From positions 1-42,727 of the forward strand of contig CAUZFZ010000087.1 of assembly GCA_963579025.1 (NCBI GenBank): a DNA stretch of 42,727 nt, read 5' to 3'. The position numbers and the translations under genes are program-made. Below, one piece after another: positions 16,962 through 25,058 of the stretch; position 1 is the stretch's first letter, and each line of letters starts with the position of its first letter. Origin of the DNA: CAUZFZ01 sp963579025. GTDB taxonomy: Bacteria; Planctomycetota; Planctomycetia; Planctomycetales; Planctomycetaceae. Below the pieces are notes generated by a model. It had not been told where the DNA came from and did not search any database. It saw only the letters and a program-made list of their open reading frames with translations.

Positions 16962-19900
16962 TCACTCAGCGACCTTCGCCCACTGAGCTTCCAACCGCTG
17001 CTCGGACACAGGCATGGCCGTGCCAAGTTGCTGGGCAAACAGCGACACGCGGAATTCCTCGATCAGCCAGCGATAGTGGTCGAGTTGCGGATCGTAGAAG
17101 TCTCGCTCCGAATGGGACGCGGCCCGCTGCTTCCAACGCGACATACAGGCGAGGATGAGGTCCTGATTGCCGCGGTCCCGAGGCACTCCGTTTTTTGGCA
17201 GCTTCTCCAGGCGAGCACAGGCGGCAGCAAAGTAACGAGGGTATTGCCGCAACCATCCCCAGGGCGTCTTTGTCAGGAATCCGACCGTGGTCAGGTCGCC
17301 GATCTGTTGTTTGATATCCTGGACAGCGCCAGCCCACTGCGGTGAGCGTGCACTCTTCAAGCTGCGTCGCAGATCCCGGTGAGCGCTCATCAATGGCGTA
17401 ATAAGTCCCACCACGTCCTGAACGGCGATTCCCATCAGGCCCCTGGCCCGCTTCAGTTGATTGCGGTAAGCAATCTCCGTCCGTGGATAAGGTCCTTTGG
17501 CAGGAAAGAACGCCCGGTCGGCGATCAGGTCTCCGATGTCGGGACGGAACGCATTTGCGCACCCAAGTGTTGCCGCATCCAAAGTCCAACGGCCCAGATC
17601 CGGGATGTTGTCGAGTTGCTGTTTGATCTGACGTCGCAATGCGATCGCCGCCAATCGCCGGAGCCCCGCTCGCGTTTCGATCGCCGACCTGGCTGGCAGG
17701 TCAAACAGCCGCAGCGAGACAGACTCGCCTCGGTCGAGAAGCGTGGGATACCCCTTCAGTTCGACGCCGCCACTGTGGACCGACACCTGCGCGGGCAACT
17801 CACCAAAATCCCAATCCGTGATTCCGTCCCGCGTCCACTGCCCGTCGTCGATGTCTTCGAATCCCTTAGCCAGCTCGCGGCCCATCTCGGATCGCAGGCT
17901 GGAGATGTCACGACCCAGGGCCAGTGTCTCACCTTCGGTGTCCACAACCCGGACATTCATCCGAAGGTGACCCGGCAGGCGGCTCAGGTCGAAGTCGGAT
18001 ACGCTGATTCGCTCGGAGGCAATCTTGCTCAGATGCCGGGCGACGGTTTCTTCAAACCCGCCGTCGCCGAACTTAAGACGGCTGACGACTTCGCGAGCCG
18101 TCTCCGCTGCCGGGACAAACTGACGGCGGGCTGATTTCGGTAGCGAACGAATCAGCGCGACGACCTTCTCCTCAATCAGGCCGGGTACCAGCCAGCCAAG
18201 CCGTCGCTGGTCGAGCTGATTCAACGCTTCCCTCGGAACAGCGATTGATACTCCGTCTTCGGGCGAACCCGGTTCCAGGTGATACTCGAGTGACAGTCGC
18301 ATCTGCGCGACCTGAATCTGATCCGGAAACTCGACGCCGGTGACCTCTTCAGTGCCCGACTGACGCAGGTCGTCCTTCGCCATGTGCAACGGCTTCTGCT
18401 GGCGCCGAGCGGCTCCTTTCAACCACCGTTTGAGTGCGTGAACATCAGCGATGTCGTGAGGGATGCGCGCCTCGTAGAAGTCGAAGCGGGCGTCTTCGTC
18501 GATGACCAGATCGGATCGCCGCGTGCGCGTCTGAAGACCGTCCAGTTCGTCCAGCAGTCGCTGATTGTGACTGAAGAACGACAGGTCGGTTTCCAGGTCG
18601 CCTTCGACCAGTCCGTGCCGGATCATCATTTCGCGAGACTGCTCGGGGTTGATCTTTGCGTAACGCACACGACGGCGCGGAACGACCGGCAGTCCGAACA
18701 GGGTCACCTTTTTAAAGGCCATAGCCGAACCAGCGCGGGCGTCCCATTCCGGATCGCTGTGTGTTCGTGTGATGAGGTGCCCGGCCAGCGGTTCGATCCA
18801 CTCGGGCTTGATTCGAGCGACCGTGCGGACGTACCGGCGAGTCGTCTCAACCAGTTCAGCGGCCACGATCCACTTTGGCTTCTGACCGAACAGTCCGGAA
18901 CCCGGCCACAGCGAAACTCGTTGATTGCCAGACGCCAGAAACTCATGACCCTCGCCCTGCAAAGCGATGTTGGCCAGAAAGCCGGTCAGCAGTGATCGGT
19001 GGATCGGTTCCGATTCGTTGCGGCGATTCTTTGCTTTCAGCCCGGCTTCGCCAGCCAGCTCAGCAAGCTGGTGGTACACGTCGACCCATTCGCGCATCCG
19101 GTTGTAAGACAGGAAGTTCTGCTGGCAGGCTTTGCGGAGCTTGCCGCGCGACAGCCCGCTTCTCTGCGCGTGATAGAAGTCCCAGAGCTTGAGGTAACTC
19201 AGAAAATCTGAATTCTCGTCCTGAAACTTCTTGTGCGCTTCGTCGGCGGCCTGCTGCTGATCGATCGGGCGTTCTCGCGGGTCCTGGAGTTCCAGCGCAG
19301 CGGCGATGACCAGGACATCACTCAGGCAGTCGTTCTCGTTTGCCGCCACAACAATCCGCCCGACCCGAGGATCGACCGGCAACCGGCTGAGCTGACGACC
19401 GATGTCGGTCAGTTCGTTCTTCTCGTCCAGTGCGCCGAGTTCGAACAGCGTCCGATACCCGTCGGTGATGGTTCCGCAGCGGGGCGGCTCCAAAAACGGG
19501 AACTCTTCCAGCGGCCCCAGTTTGAAGGCGGCGGTCTGCAGAATGACCGAAGCGAGATTTGTGCGTTGAATCTCGGGAGCCGTGTAGTCGTCGCGGCTGT
19601 TGTAGTCATCTTCCGAGTACAGACGGATGCAGATGCCCGGGCCGACACGGCCACAACGTCCGGCTCGCTGATCGGCAGACGCCCGCGAGATTGGCTCGAT
19701 TGGCAATCGTTGCATGCGTGAGCGGGCTGAGTAGCGGCTGATGCGAGCCGTGCCAGTGTCGATCACAGATCGGATGCGCGGCACAGTCAGAGACGATTCG
19801 GCGACATTTGTCGCAATCACAATGCGACGATGCGGTCCGGGTTGGAAGATGCGATTCTGGTCTTTGTTCGAGAGCCTCGCATACAGCGGAAGGATTTCGC

Positions 19901-20918
19901 TGGGGCGACCACGCTTGGACTCGCCCAGCAATCGTCCGCGCAGCGACCTGGCCGTCTCGAGGATGTCGCGCTCGGTCGGCAGGAATATCAGAATGTCGCC
20001 CTGATCGATGCGGCCCAGTTCATCGACGGCATCCAGAATCGCAGTCTGAATATCAGCCTCGCCACGACGACGCTTCTGGAATCCCGATTCACCGGGTCGC
20101 GATCCGTCGTCATCAGACACTGGTGGCCGGTACCGCACCTCGACGGGATACGTTCGTCCCGCAACCTCGATCACCGGTGCCGGCTCGTCCGCCGTCCCAA
20201 AGTGCTCAGCGAACCGAGCCGCGTCGATGGTTGCGGATGTGATGATCAGCTTCAGGTCGCGGCGTCGAGGCAGCAGTTGCTTCATCCGCCCGAGCAGGAA
20301 ATCGATGTTGAGCGAACGTTCGTGAGCCTCGTCAATGATGATCGTGTCGTATCGGTCGAAGAAACGATCGCCCTGCGATTCGGCCAGCAGAATTCCGTCC
20401 GTCATCAACTTGATGTAAGTCGTCGGACTGGTCGCGTCCGTGAACCGCACCTTGAAACCCACGGCACTTCCGACAGTCGATCCCAACTCCTGGGCGACCC
20501 GGCTCGATACAGATCGTGCGGCGATGCGGCGCGGCTGCGTATGCCCGATCATCCCGTCGATGCCACGACCCATTCCCAGACAAATCATTGGGAGCTGTGT
20601 CGACTTTCCAGATCCTGTCTCGCCACACACGATGATGACCTGGTTGTCCCGGATCGCCTGTTCGATGTCAGCTCGACGTGCAGCAATCGGCAGCTCCTCA
20701 TTGAGCTGAACGGTCGGCACACCGCTGGCTCGGCGCTGCCTGAGTTCCACCGATCGGTCGAGCGTCTGGGTCAGCCGCTTGAGATTGCGATCAAACGGGC
20801 GACCGGAGCCTTTGGCTCGCTGCACGGAATCGAGCAATCGGCGCAGTTGAAACCGATCGGTCAGCATGGACTGGCCAATGCGGGATTTCAGCGCGTTGAT
20901 GTCGATCTGCTCAGACAC
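16962..20918 (-). CDS. hrpA: ATP-dependent RNA helicase HrpA (DEAH box)
   Basis: The 1318-residue protein matches the full length of bacterial HrpA (about 1300). Visible helicase motifs are Walker A GETGSGKST (99-107), TQPRRIAA (127-134), DEAH (196-199), SAT (228-230), the VATN/VAES region near 368-375 and QRAGRCGRVGPG (417-428). The DUF3418 and C-terminal HrpA regions fill residues from about 600 to the end. HrpA unwinds RNA; E. coli HrpA has been linked to mRNA processing and ribosome rescue. The start MSEQIDINALK is well placed. The gene is divergent from the DUF1294 gene and stands alone. Confidence 0.95.
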   Translation of the reverse strand: MSEQIDINALKSRIGQSMLTDRFQLRRLLDSVQRAKGSGRPFDRNLKRLTQTLDRSVELRQRRASGVPTVQLNEELPIAARRADIEQAIRDNQVIIVCGETGSGKSTQLPMICLGMGRGIDGMIGHTQPRRIAARSVSSRVAQELGSTVGSAVGFKVRFTDATSPTTYIKLMTDGILLAESQGDRFFDRYDTIIIDEAHERSLNIDFLLGRMKQLLPRRRDLKLIITSATIDAARFAEHFGTADEPAPVIEVAGRTYPVEVRYRPPVSDDDGSRPGESGFQKRRRGEADIQTAILDAVDELGRIDQGDILIFLPTERDILETARSLRGRLLGESKRGRPSEILPLYARLSNKDQNRIFQPGPHRRIVIATNVAESSLTVPRIRSVIDTGTARISRYSARSRMQRLPIEPISRASADQRAGRCGRVGPGICIRLYSEDDYNSRDDYTAPEIQRTNLASVILQTAAFKLGPLEEFPFLEPPRCGTITDGYRTLFELGALDEKNELTDIGRQLSRLPVDPRVGRIVVAANENDCLSDVLVIAAALELQDPRERPIDQQQAADEAHKKFQDENSDFLSYLKLWDFYHAQRSGLSRGKLRKACQQNFLSYNRMREWVDVYHQLAELAGEAGLKAKNRRNESEPIHRSLLTGFLANIALQGEGHEFLASGNQRVSLWPGSGLFGQKPKWIVAAELVETTRRYVRTVARIKPEWIEPLAGHLITRTHSDPEWDARAGSAMAFKKVTLFGLPVVPRRRVRYAKINPEQSREMMIRHGLVEGDLETDLSFFSHNQRLLDELDGLQTRTRRSDLVIDEDARFDFYEARIPHDIADVHALKRWLKGAARRQQKPLHMAKDDLRQSGTEEVTGVEFPDQIQVAQMRLSLEYHLEPGSPEDGVSIAVPREALNQLDQRRLGWLVPGLIEEKVVALIRSLPKSARRQFVPAAETAREVVSRLKFGDGGFEETVARHLSKIASERISVSDFDLSRLPGHLRMNVRVVDTEGETLALGRDISSLRSEMGRELAKGFEDIDDGQWTRDGITDWDFGELPAQVSVHSGGVELKGYPTLLDRGESVSLRLFDLPARSAIETRAGLRRLAAIALRRQIKQQLDNIPDLGRWTLDAATLGCANAFRPDIGDLIADRAFFPAKGPYPRTEIAYRNQLKRARGLMGIAVQDVVGLITPLMSAHRDLRRSLKSARSPQWAGAVQDIKQQIGDLTTVGFLTKTPWGWLRQYPRYFAAACARLEKLPKNGVPRDRGNQDLILACMSRWKQRAASHSERDFYDPQLDHYRWLIEEFRVSLFAQQLGTAMPVSEQRLEAQWAKVAE

Positions 20919-21004
20919 GATCTCTAACGAACCGATAATCTATTGGCACGAGCAGTGGATTGATCAGTGCCCCAGGAGCCGTTCCACCGAGCCAGCGAAA
21001 CAGC

Positions 21005-21292
21005 ATGACACCATTCGTTTCTTCCGTGTTCATCATGAGTGCCATCGCATTTGTCGCCTACGGCATAGACAAAGGGCAGGCAAAGCGCGCCGGTCGTCGG
21101 ATTCCCGAGAAGCGACTGCACGTCCTGGCGATCCTGGGCGGCTGGCCGGGTGCACTGATTGGCCAGCGAGTCTTCCGGCACAAGACGCGAAAGACTCGTT
21201 TTCAGCTTGTCTTCTGGCTGTGTGTTATCGCCCACGTGGGAACGTCCGCCTGGCTGATCGGTCTCAGCCAGAACTCGCCAGGCGGTGGTTGA
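21005..21292 (+). CDS. DUF1294 family small membrane protein
   Basis: The 95-residue product shows the DUF1294 signature: YGIDKGQAKRAGRRIPEKRL, then LHVLAILGGWPGALIGQRVFRHKTRK and a final hydrophobic helix. There are three hydrophobic segments (about 5-20, 40-60 and 70-90), so it is an inner-membrane protein. The biochemical role of the family is unknown; longer relatives carry a cold-shock domain, absent here. A TTG at 20960 would add 15 residues of unlikely sequence, so ATG 21005 is preferred. The next gene is convergent, only 9 nt away. Confidence 0.85.
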   Translation: MTPFVSSVFIMSAIAFVAYGIDKGQAKRAGRRIPEKRLHVLAILGGWPGALIGQRVFRHKTRKTRFQLVFWLCVIAHVGTSAWLIGLSQNSPGGG

Positions 21293-21301
21293 GCCCCATC
21301 C

Positions 21302-21679
21302 TCACAGCACGTTGATCAGCTCGATGATGAAGTGCAGCCTGGAACTCCCCGGAATGACCGGCGGATAGCCGCGAGTTCCGTAACCGAGTTCGTGAGGGAT
21401 TTCGAGTTCGATCTTGCCGCCCTCGCCAATGAGCTGCAAACCTTCAGTCCAGCCGGGGATAACTCCATTCAGCGGGAATTCTGTCGGCTCGCCGCGTCCG
21501 TATGAGCTGTCGAATTCGCTACCGTCGTCGAGCCAGCCGCGGTAATGGCACCGCACCTGATCGGACGCAGTCGGCTGACGTCCGTCGGAATTACGCAGAA
21601 TTCGATACTTGAGTCCGGTTCCCGTCGCAGCGAACTCTGTCGGGGCATCTGGGTCATCCGGGCCGGGCTGCACTGGCAT
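21302..21679 (-). CDS. FKBP-type peptidyl-prolyl cis-trans isomerase
   Basis: The 125-residue protein is one FKBP domain with a short N-terminal extension and no signal peptide, so it is probably cytoplasmic. Recognisable parts are VRCHYRGWLDDGSEFDSSYGRGEP, FPLNGVIPGWTEGLQLIGEGGK, IPHELGYGTRGYPPVIPGSSRLHF and FIIELINVL, covering the active-site strands, the W at the pocket floor and the IPPNATLIF-equivalent. It catalyses proline isomerisation during folding. ATG 21679 has GGAG about 6 nt upstream (TTGGAGACAACATG), which decides the start; the frame is open another 85 codons upstream, but those look non-coding. Confidence 0.93.
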   Translation of the reverse strand: MPVQPGPDDPDAPTEFAATGTGLKYRILRNSDGRQPTASDQVRCHYRGWLDDGSEFDSSYGRGEPTEFPLNGVIPGWTEGLQLIGEGGKIELEIPHELGYGTRGYPPVIPGSSRLHFIIELINVL

Positions 21680-21831
21680 GTTGTCTCCAATGGTCGAGTT
21701 GGGGCAGATTCTGGAACAGGCGAGGCCTGACAACGCGACTCTAAACGGTATGTGCGATACTCGAAAGCGTATTACTATCGCATCAGATCCGAGGGTGGAT
21801 GGTGCTGTCGCAGAATTGGGGTCGGCGGGTG

Positions 21832-21960
21832 GATTGATGATTGTCGATTGATGAGTGTTGATTTTCGAAGTCAAAACAGTGCCGGCGACGTAAACGATTC
21901 TGATGGAGATGAGTCCCGGTACTTCGCACTTCAAAAATCATCACTCGACAATCATCAATC
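21832..21960. repeat. Interspersed-type inverted repeat in the FKBP/madL spacer
   Basis: The left arm at 21832-21871 (GATTGATGATTGTCGA...TTTTCGAAGT) is matched by the reverse complement of 21928-21960 over about 33 positions with one 5-nt gap and few mismatches. Fifty-six bases lie between. The region is AT-richer than its neighbours and encodes nothing recognisable, so it looks like a MITE- or BIME-type repeat sitting in the spacer 21680-21999. Confidence 0.55.
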
Positions 21961-21999
21961 AGACTCCAAAGCCCTGAAGCTCTGGGCGCGGGAAAGAAC

Positions 22000-22398
22000 A
22001 TGGCAATTTACGGTACGGCCCTGTTGTCACTCTGCCTGCTGGCCGGAATGGTCGCCGGTGCATTGCTGGGCTGGGTGGTTGGCGTTGAGGCCAACGTTGG
22101 CGGGGTTGGAATTGCGATGTTGCTGCTGATTCTGATCAGTGAGCGGCTGCAACGGTCGGGACGTCTGAAGCCGCAAGACGAACGCGGAATTCTGTTCTGG
22201 AGCTCAATCTACATCCCGATCGTGGTCGCGATGGCAGCGAGTCAGAACGTCGTCGCGGCGGTTGAAGGCGGACCAGTCGCGATCGTCGCGGGCGTGCTTT
22301 CTGTCGTCGTTTGTTTCGCACTGGTACCGTTGATCAACCGACTGGCGCCGTCGGATACCGAATCGCAGGCCATCACACGTGCATTGAAAGACGATTGA
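22000..22398 (+). CDS. madL: Malonate transporter subunit MadL-like
   Basis: The 132-residue membrane protein has four hydrophobic segments and opens MAIYGTALLSLCLLAGMVAG, followed by GVEANVGGVGIAMLLLILISERL and a DERGILFWSSIYIPIVVAMAASQNVV loop, which I recognise as MadL. MadL and MadM together form a sodium-dependent malonate carrier in malonate-fermenting bacteria. A GGGAAAG ribosome binding site precedes the ATG. The stop overlaps the start of the next gene (TGATG), so the two are coupled. No malonate decarboxylase genes are visible, so the substrate could differ. Confidence 0.85.
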   Translation: MAIYGTALLSLCLLAGMVAGALLGWVVGVEANVGGVGIAMLLLILISERLQRSGRLKPQDERGILFWSSIYIPIVVAMAASQNVVAAVEGGPVAIVAGVLSVVVCFALVPLINRLAPSDTESQAITRALKDD

Positions 22399-23168
22399 TG
22401 ACGGAATTGCTGGAATCTTCGCAGAGTGTCCTCGTCAAGTACTCGCTGGTCACTGCCTTCGGGGTCGTCGGTGTGACAGTGTGGTTCTCGTACTACCTGT
22501 CGGGTCGGCTGACGCGCGGACGCCTGCATGGTTCGGCCATTGCCATCCTGATCGGGCTTGTGCTGGCTTATGTTGGCGGAGTCAGCACGGGTGGCAAAAA
22601 AGGGATCGCCGACATCGAGGTGCTCTCCGGTATCGGAATCATGGGTGGAGCAATGCTGCGCGACCTGGCGATCGTCGCAACAGCGTTCGGAGTCCGCATG
22701 GACGAGTTTCGTCGTACAGGTATCAGCGGCATAGTGTCGTTGCTGACGGGAATCTTCGTGTCATTCGCTGTGGGAGCCTGTGTCGCCTGGGCGTTCGGTT
22801 ACCGGGACGCAGTCAGCCTGACAACGATTGGCGGTGGGGCTGCGACCTATCTTGTCGGGCCTGTGACGGGCAGTGCACTGGGCGCGACCTCGGAGGTCAT
22901 GGCACTCAGCGTTGCCGCCGGATTGATCAAGTCGATACTTGTGATGACGATGACTCCGTTCGTCGCCCCGCACATCGGCCTGGACAATCCTCGGTCTGCA
23001 TTGATTTTCGGAGGCCTGATGGGCACGACCAGCGGAGTCACGGCTGGCCTGGCAGCCACGGATCCGAAGCTGGTGCCGTACGGTGCGATGACCGCGACGT
23101 TCTATACGGCACTGGGTTGCCTGATGGGACCGTCTGTCGTGTACATCGCAATCCGGGCAATCGTCTGA
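22398..23168 (+). CDS. madM: Malonate transporter subunit MadM-like
   Basis: The 256-residue polytopic membrane protein carries the MadM pattern: KYSLVTAFGVVGVTVWFSYYLSGRLTRGRLHGSAIAI, GGKKGIADIEVLSGIGIMGGAMLRD, then SLTTIGGGAATYLVGPVTGSALGATSEV and PFVAPHIGLDNPRSALIFGGLMGTTSGV, with about seven hydrophobic spans. It forms the transporter with MadL. The ATG overlaps the madL stop by one base (TGATG), which fixes the start and indicates translational coupling. The following truA gene begins 50 nt downstream in the same direction and may be transcribed with it. Confidence 0.87.
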   Translation: MTELLESSQSVLVKYSLVTAFGVVGVTVWFSYYLSGRLTRGRLHGSAIAILIGLVLAYVGGVSTGGKKGIADIEVLSGIGIMGGAMLRDLAIVATAFGVRMDEFRRTGISGIVSLLTGIFVSFAVGACVAWAFGYRDAVSLTTIGGGAATYLVGPVTGSALGATSEVMALSVAAGLIKSILVMTMTPFVAPHIGLDNPRSALIFGGLMGTTSGVTAGLAATDPKLVPYGAMTATFYTALGCLMGPSVVYIAIRAIV

Positions 23169-23218
23169 CGAACGATCGTGGGAGCGATTTTCGTTTGGTT
23201 GTGGACGGACGCCGTCGG

Positions 23219-24031
23219 ATGTTTACTCCGCACATGCGAAACATCCGTCTGACAGTTGCCTACGATGGATCAGACTACGTCGGCTGGCAGGTCCAGCCGA
23301 ACGGGCCGTCGGTGCAATCGATGCTCGAGGAGGCCATTCGCAAGCTGACTGGAGAGCACACCAACGTGCTCGCGGCCGGACGCACGGATTCTGGTGTGCA
23401 CGCAATGGGACAGGTCGCCAGCTTCCGCACCGAGTTGCCGATTCCGTGCGACAGCGTGCCGGTGGCTCTGCAGAGATACCTGCCACCGGACATCGTCATA
23501 CGCGACGCCGAAGAAGTTCCCTTCGACTTTCACGCGACGTTTTCCGCGAAGAGCAAGCGTTACCGATACGTCATCCACAATGGTCGAAAGCACAACCCGT
23601 TTCTGCGTCGTTACGCCTGGCACTTCCACGGGCCGCTTGATTCGCAGGCCATGCATGACGCCGGTCAGACGCTTGTTGGCACACATGATTTCCGCAGCTT
23701 TGAATCTCAATGGCCCAACAAGGCAACGAGTGTTCGGACCGTGACCGAATTGACCGTTCGGCGCCAGACATTCTGTCCGCTGTGGTTCGAGGACGGCGAC
23801 CTGAAACCGTCTGACGAAGACGCGGGTGATTTCATCTGGCTGGAAATTGTGGCCAACGGTTTTCTGTACAACATGGTACGGGCAATCGTCGGCACACTGA
23901 TGTCGGTGGGTCGTGGACGGTGGGACTCTGTAGAAGTCCGCCGCATCCTGGAGGCCATGAACCGTTCACAGGCCGGCGACACGGCTCCCGGTCATGGCCT
24001 GTACCTGGTCGAGGTGGACTACGGCATGTAG
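23219..24031 (+). CDS. truA: tRNA pseudouridine(38-40) synthase TruA
   Basis: The 270-residue enzyme converts U38, U39 and U40 of the tRNA anticodon stem to pseudouridine in the cytoplasm. The catalytic aspartate is D57 in LAAGRTDSGVHA. Other conserved parts are RNIRLTVAYDGSDYVGWQ at the start, KRYRYVIHN, THDFRSFES and the C-terminal NGFLYNMVRAIVGTLMSVGRGR. Length and layout are normal for the family. ATG 23219 is used; ATG 23234 is a possible shorter start. An open frame extends far upstream, but that part overlaps madM in another frame and is not coding. Confidence 0.95.
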   Translation: MFTPHMRNIRLTVAYDGSDYVGWQVQPNGPSVQSMLEEAIRKLTGEHTNVLAAGRTDSGVHAMGQVASFRTELPIPCDSVPVALQRYLPPDIVIRDAEEVPFDFHATFSAKSKRYRYVIHNGRKHNPFLRRYAWHFHGPLDSQAMHDAGQTLVGTHDFRSFESQWPNKATSVRTVTELTVRRQTFCPLWFEDGDLKPSDEDAGDFIWLEIVANGFLYNMVRAIVGTLMSVGRGRWDSVEVRRILEAMNRSQAGDTAPGHGLYLVEVDYGM

Positions 24032-24063
24032 GTCTGTCGCACCAGCCGAGGCAATGACGGATG

Positions 24064-24265
24064 TCTCACGCAAAGCCGCAAAGACGCGAAGGAAGGACGG
24101 AATGACAGAAAAGGAAATTGCCCGGGTGGTTGTCGATTCAGCATTTCAGGTTCACACCCGTCTTGGACCCGGGTTACTGGAGTCGGTCTATGCTTCCGGA
24201 CTGACCCACGCCAGGTCGCGAAGTCCAGACTTGAACTCTTTGCGTCTTTGCGGCTTTGCGTGAGA
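24064..24265. mobile_element. 202-bp element with 28-bp terminal inverted repeats around a broken GxxExxY gene
   Basis: The ends TCTCACGCAAAGCCGCAAAG... (24064-24091) and its inverted copy (24238-24265) agree at 27 of 28 positions. Inside sits a start codon and the first third of a GxxExxY gene. Genes of this family and four-helix-bundle genes are often bordered by CGCAAAG-type repeats in related genomes (from memory). The present copy has lost its middle and may be a decayed or non-autonomous unit. Confidence 0.6.
24102..24263 (+). pseudogene. GxxExxY family protein, truncated
   Basis: The 53-codon frame begins MTEKEIARVVVDSAFQVHTR followed by LGPGLLESVYASGL, the conserved N-terminus of GxxExxY proteins, whose name motif is present as GLLESVY. 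Intact members have about 120-130 residues with a PD-(D/E)XK-like core. Here the sequence jumps straight into the right inverted repeat, so the central and C-terminal thirds are gone. The internal deletion suggests that it is non-functional. Confidence 0.7.
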
Positions 24266-24371
24266 CTTCCTTCAGTTTTTGAAGAAATTCAATTACTCAA
24301 AATCTTTCGCCGGGGGGACGTCGTCATAGCTGTGACGTGACGACGAAACGGCACGGCCTTCAGGCTCGGAT

Positions 24372-24890
24372 ATGGACTGGATTCCTTCCAATTCAGCGGA
24401 GCAGGAGCTGATCGATGTGTTCGAGCAGAACCAGAGTGGTCTGCTGGGCACGCTGTTCTTTGTCGTCGCGAATGTCGAAGACGCGCGTGATGTGCTGCAG
24501 GATGCGTTCATGAAATGCTGGTTGCACCGCGAGGAGCTGCCGGACATTCAGAATCTGCGTGCCTGGGTCTATCGCATCGCGCTGAACACTGCTCGTGATC
24601 GTCGGGATTCCGCATGGTCACGGCGCCGCGAAACACTCCTGGGAGCAGATCCGATGCTCAGTCCACCTGACCAGTCACCCGAAGCTGTGCTGCTGCGAGA
24701 TGAGGAACTCGGACTTGTCCGGGCAGCAATTCTGTCACTGCAGCCCGCCGAGCAGGAAGTCTTTCTGCTCAGACAAAACGGCGACCTGACCTACGAGGAC
24801 ATTGCCACATCGACGGGCATGGCGCTCGGAACGGTCAAGACCCGGATGCGCAGTGCGCTCCGGAAAGTGCGCGAAGCGGTTGCACAGTAA
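24372..24890 (+). CDS. ECF-type RNA polymerase sigma factor
   Basis: The 172-residue protein has sigma region 2 at about 16-85 (VEDARDVLQDAFMKCW, LRAWVYRIALNTARDRRD) and region 4 at about 112-168 (LSLQPAEQEVFLLRQNGDLTYEDIATSTGMALGTVKTRMRSALRKVRE, with the DNA-recognition helix at 150-162). There is no region 3 and no long tail, typical for ECF factors. It directs RNA polymerase to a small regulon, usually in response to envelope stress. It is followed after 168 nt, including a large palindrome, by the macroglobulin-like gene, whose N-terminus resembles an anti-sigma region; the two probably form a signalling pair. Confidence 0.93.
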   Translation: MDWIPSNSAEQELIDVFEQNQSGLLGTLFFVVANVEDARDVLQDAFMKCWLHREELPDIQNLRAWVYRIALNTARDRRDSAWSRRRETLLGADPMLSPPDQSPEAVLLRDEELGLVRAAILSLQPAEQEVFLLRQNGDLTYEDIATSTGMALGTVKTRMRSALRKVREAVAQ

Positions 24891-24902
24891 CGCTGTTCGC
24901 TG

Positions 24903-25019
24903 ACTCGTCCCCACGCTCTGCGTGGGGACGCCGCGCAGGACGCTCTGCGTCCCGAGCGTGCGATACCGGGGACGCAGAGCGTCCGACAAGGCGTCCCCAC
25001 GCAGAGCGTGGGAACGAGT
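24903..25019. repeat. 117-nt near-perfect palindrome between the sigma-factor and macroglobulin genes
   Basis: The left arm 24903-24953 and the reverse complement of 24969-25019 agree at about 46 of 51 positions. Each arm is itself built from CACGCTCTGCGTGGG- and GACGCTCTGCGTCC-type small hairpins. The 15-nt centre is 24954-24968. It lacks a U tract, so it is not a classical terminator. It may be a mobile repeat or may lower transcription and translation of the downstream gene relative to the sigma factor. Confidence 0.75.
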
Positions 25020-25058
25020 TGCACCACGGTCAAACGTCACAACACAAAAGGCGAAGTC

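Noticed and set aside
22481..23218. Open frame in phase with truA extending 246 codons upstream
   Set aside because: It overlaps madM in another frame and has no homology pattern; TruA begins normally at 23219.
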